A stretch of 64,000 bases of DNA from Druceiella hillmani (taxonomy: Eukaryota > Arthropoda > Insecta > Lepidoptera > Hepialidae), in the NCBI GenBank assembly GCA_039881145.1, contig JAYKKI010000015.1, positions 22,933,501 through 22,997,500 on the forward strand, written 5' to 3'. Positions 61,621 through 64,000 of the stretch are shown one piece after another. The notes beneath the pieces were generated by a model. It was given only the letters and a program-made list of their open reading frames with translations. It ran no database searches and was not told the origin of the DNA. The number at the start of each line of letters is the position of its first letter. The stretch's first letter is position 1. The position numbers and the translations under genes were made by a program.

Positions 61621-61624
<4 letters not shown>
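55060..61624. other. Long AT-rich stretch with small inverted repeats only
   Basis: No gene or transposon recognised over 6.5 kb. Perfect inverted repeats lie at 55922-55956 (12-bp arms), 59248-59277 (11-bp arms) and 60134-60165 (13-bp arms). A 24-base tandem duplication containing CGCGAAAGATTT lies near 57825-57875. Confidence 0.5.

Positions 61625-61675
<51 letters not shown>
61625..61675. repeat. (TA)n microsatellite
   Basis: Nearly pure TA dinucleotides inside AATTATAT borders. Confidence 0.95.
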
Positions 61676-61679
<4 letters not shown>

Positions 61680-64000
61680 TATATAGCGTACAATATTAGT
61701 GTTAGATTGTGTGGTCTATACTGTAAAATATTTTCCTCTCATATATTTCTCAACGTCTTGATATTTGAAATAAAAACAGTTGGTAGCATTTTCGTTAGAA
61801 GCATGAACGAATTATATTTACTTATTTATTATGTTATTTACCAACATAGTAGTAGTGTCATTTATATATTACAAGAAAACGTATTTTTTAGATTGGTTAT
61901 ATTTAATATGTATTGTAAATATGAAAGTAGCTCTTACTAGCTCTTTAAGATCATAACATAATACAAATTAATTGGTCACATGATTATGCATAAGAAACCA
62001 AAAGAAAACCTTTCTTAGCCACAAGATGATACTCTACTGCTTTGCCCAAGTAAACAAGTTCTCAATCAAATCATCAATGACTTCTAATAAAGTGAATGTG
62101 GACGTCATCAATACGATTTGAATTATAAAACATTTCGATATGTTTTATTTTGGGAACAAAAAGTATTGTGGATTTATGGAATATCAAATTAGATTTTGGA
62201 TAGCTAGTAGAAAAACAAAATACTCTTCCGTTTGTCCTAATTCCAATTCCTCGATTTTCAGGTACTTGCCATTCAATAATAGTAGATAATGTTTTATATT
62301 CGATCATCAGAGAAGTCGCAATTATATTTGTGTTAAAATTATTATTACTTTCTATTCTATTTATATTAAAAGTATGACTACCTTGTATTAAAAGTGCGAT
62401 ATTGTCACACTCAATCTGACGTGACCATTTTTAATAAAATAATTGTTATATTTTTTGAAAAATATTTTCTTAATAACGGTATAACTGATATGAACACAAC
62501 AAATTCTCAATACTATGTTATAATACTCGTACATTATATATATTTAACTTCAGTTTTCAGCTTTGGTATTTTTAAAATTTTTTGAAAATTAACGTAAAGC
62601 TTTAGAGTAATATGAGTTTACAAATTAAGAAAAGAATTTTTATAAAGGACAGTAAATATATATTTTTAGGATATCGCTCCTAAAATGGAGAGAATTCCTA
62701 TGAGACACCCACGTGTCCATCGACTAGTACGTCTGTGATGGCTGTTTGTCTAACAAAACTTTTAAAGTACGATACTTGAAATTTGGCGGTTACACGCACA
62801 TGTATTTCAAAAGGGTTAACCCTTAACATCTTCGTATAAAATGTTTACAAGCATTATTTTGCAATGAAAAAAAATTTGCCTTCATATATTTATATTCTTT
62901 TGATTTTGATATAAGTTCAAAAAAGTTTTAAATGTTTCAAAACAACTTTTTCAGAATTGTTTAAGGTAATTCTAAAAATATTTTTGGAAAATCCACGGCA
63001 TTTTTCTTAAAAATTGGTACAGACATTTAAAATTTGGCACCGTCATGAAGCATATTAATTCGCATTTATTGTAGAAGTTAACTTAGGAATATTTATGTAG
63101 AAATCTTGGCAAGGACAAATAAAGTAATATGTAAGATAGAAATAGAGAAAATATTAACAATATGTCCCCAAATCTCTAAATTACAACAATACAAATTATA
63201 CAAGAATAACATTCTACTAGAAACTCTTTCAGAAATGAAAACATTTACTGAAAAATTATAGCAACGATTCAACATTGGACACATTTTGTGAAAAGCACAT
63301 TAGGCAATTTTACATGATAAATAATAATATTATTATTTGTAAATAACTTAATAGAATATTGAATAGCCTTAAATGTCTAGATATGTTTAAGTTTGTACGG
63401 AACAGTCTATGTAAGAACTTTGGATATCGTACGGACATTTAATGTGTAAGTATCACAAGTAAAATAATTCTTTAAACACTGATTAGTCTATCACAGTCAT
63501 TCAACATTTTCCTAAAGCGATCTATTTATAATTACCAGTATACGTGAACACAATTTTATTAACGAATCTCTTGTGAATTCATTATATATTGTCTGCATAA
63601 AAAAGTTGAATATTCAAATGCATACATCATAAATGCATAAAAAAAATCGAGTACTGCTCTCCTAATTATTTAACTGAAATTGTGAAATTTTTCAGGATAT
63701 CATTCTAACCATCTACATTTTATTTCATAACATGAAGGAACGTTAAAACATTTAATAGTTTTTGCCTTAACTAACCCTTCGTAGTATTTCATCTTAACGT
63801 TTAGTATCAGATCATTATAACCCTTAGTATTGTTCCATCATCTTCAATTAAAATACGTCCAGTGCTCAATGTAATATTCTTTAACATATTCTCACCAAAA
63901 TCGATCCCATGCTGCTTACATCCAACGGCTTCATGCAAACTTTACCAGTTTATACGTCCACTCTGCTTGTAGTATGTGGCTGTTTAAGAAGTTTTCTTAC
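61676..64000. other. AT-rich stretch, nothing recognised
   Basis: Small open frames (61707-61940 +, 62074-62307 -) have no recognised domain and low-complexity composition. No feature identified up to the right edge. Confidence 0.45.

Overview
The window looks like gene-poor, AT-rich insect (or at least arthropod) chromosomal DNA. No intact host gene could be recognised. Almost every stretch with coding character is a decayed transposable element: two R1-clade LINE copies, a Helitron, four mariner remnants, two Tc1-like remnants, a tRNA-derived SINE, a palindromic MITE, and a short dispersed element that carries a hammerhead-ribozyme-like motif. R1-clade LINEs are an arthropod signature and the mariner remnants fit the same host range; the species cannot be named from this.

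Layout. 1-530: degenerate tandem array. 531-9460: AT-rich DNA with a few GC-richer patches. 9462-9560: dense heat-shock-element (HSE) array, followed at 9630-12710 (+) by a Helitron Rep/helicase relic. 14599-18232 (-): R1-clade LINE copy 1, 5' end against a (GT/AC)n tract. 19086-19200 (-): ribozyme element copy A. 21980-22140: palindromic MITE. 23690-23960 (-): mariner fragment. 27946-29231 (-): mariner split by ribozyme element copy B (28474-28709, 9-bp target duplication); a TATA box and HSE-like sites lie just upstream at 29296-29358. 41100-42050 (-): mariner and Tc1 fragments. 43261-46861 (+): LINE copy 2, lying between (AC)n tracts at both ends. 48140-49400: minisatellite plus dispersed repeats. 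49636-49802 (+): ribozyme element copy C. 49990-50610 (-): mariner. 51765-52222: 233-bp tandem duplication. 52800-53330 (-): Tc1-like remnant. 54828-55049 (+): SINE with 10-bp target duplication. The rest is AT-rich DNA with (TA)n microsatellites.

The most notable points are (1) the hammerhead-like element in three loci, one with an exact empty-site reconstruction inside a mariner; (2) a microsatellite-targeting R1 lineage; (3) HSE clusters upstream of two unrelated transposon relics; and (4) an excess of short-loop inverted repeats, several of which are visibly inverted copies of adjacent transposon sequence, suggesting recurrent templated inverted insertion in this genome. No operon-like organisation or working pathway is present; the elements relate to each other only by insertion history. 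All protein assignments come from motif and family recognition by eye, without alignment.
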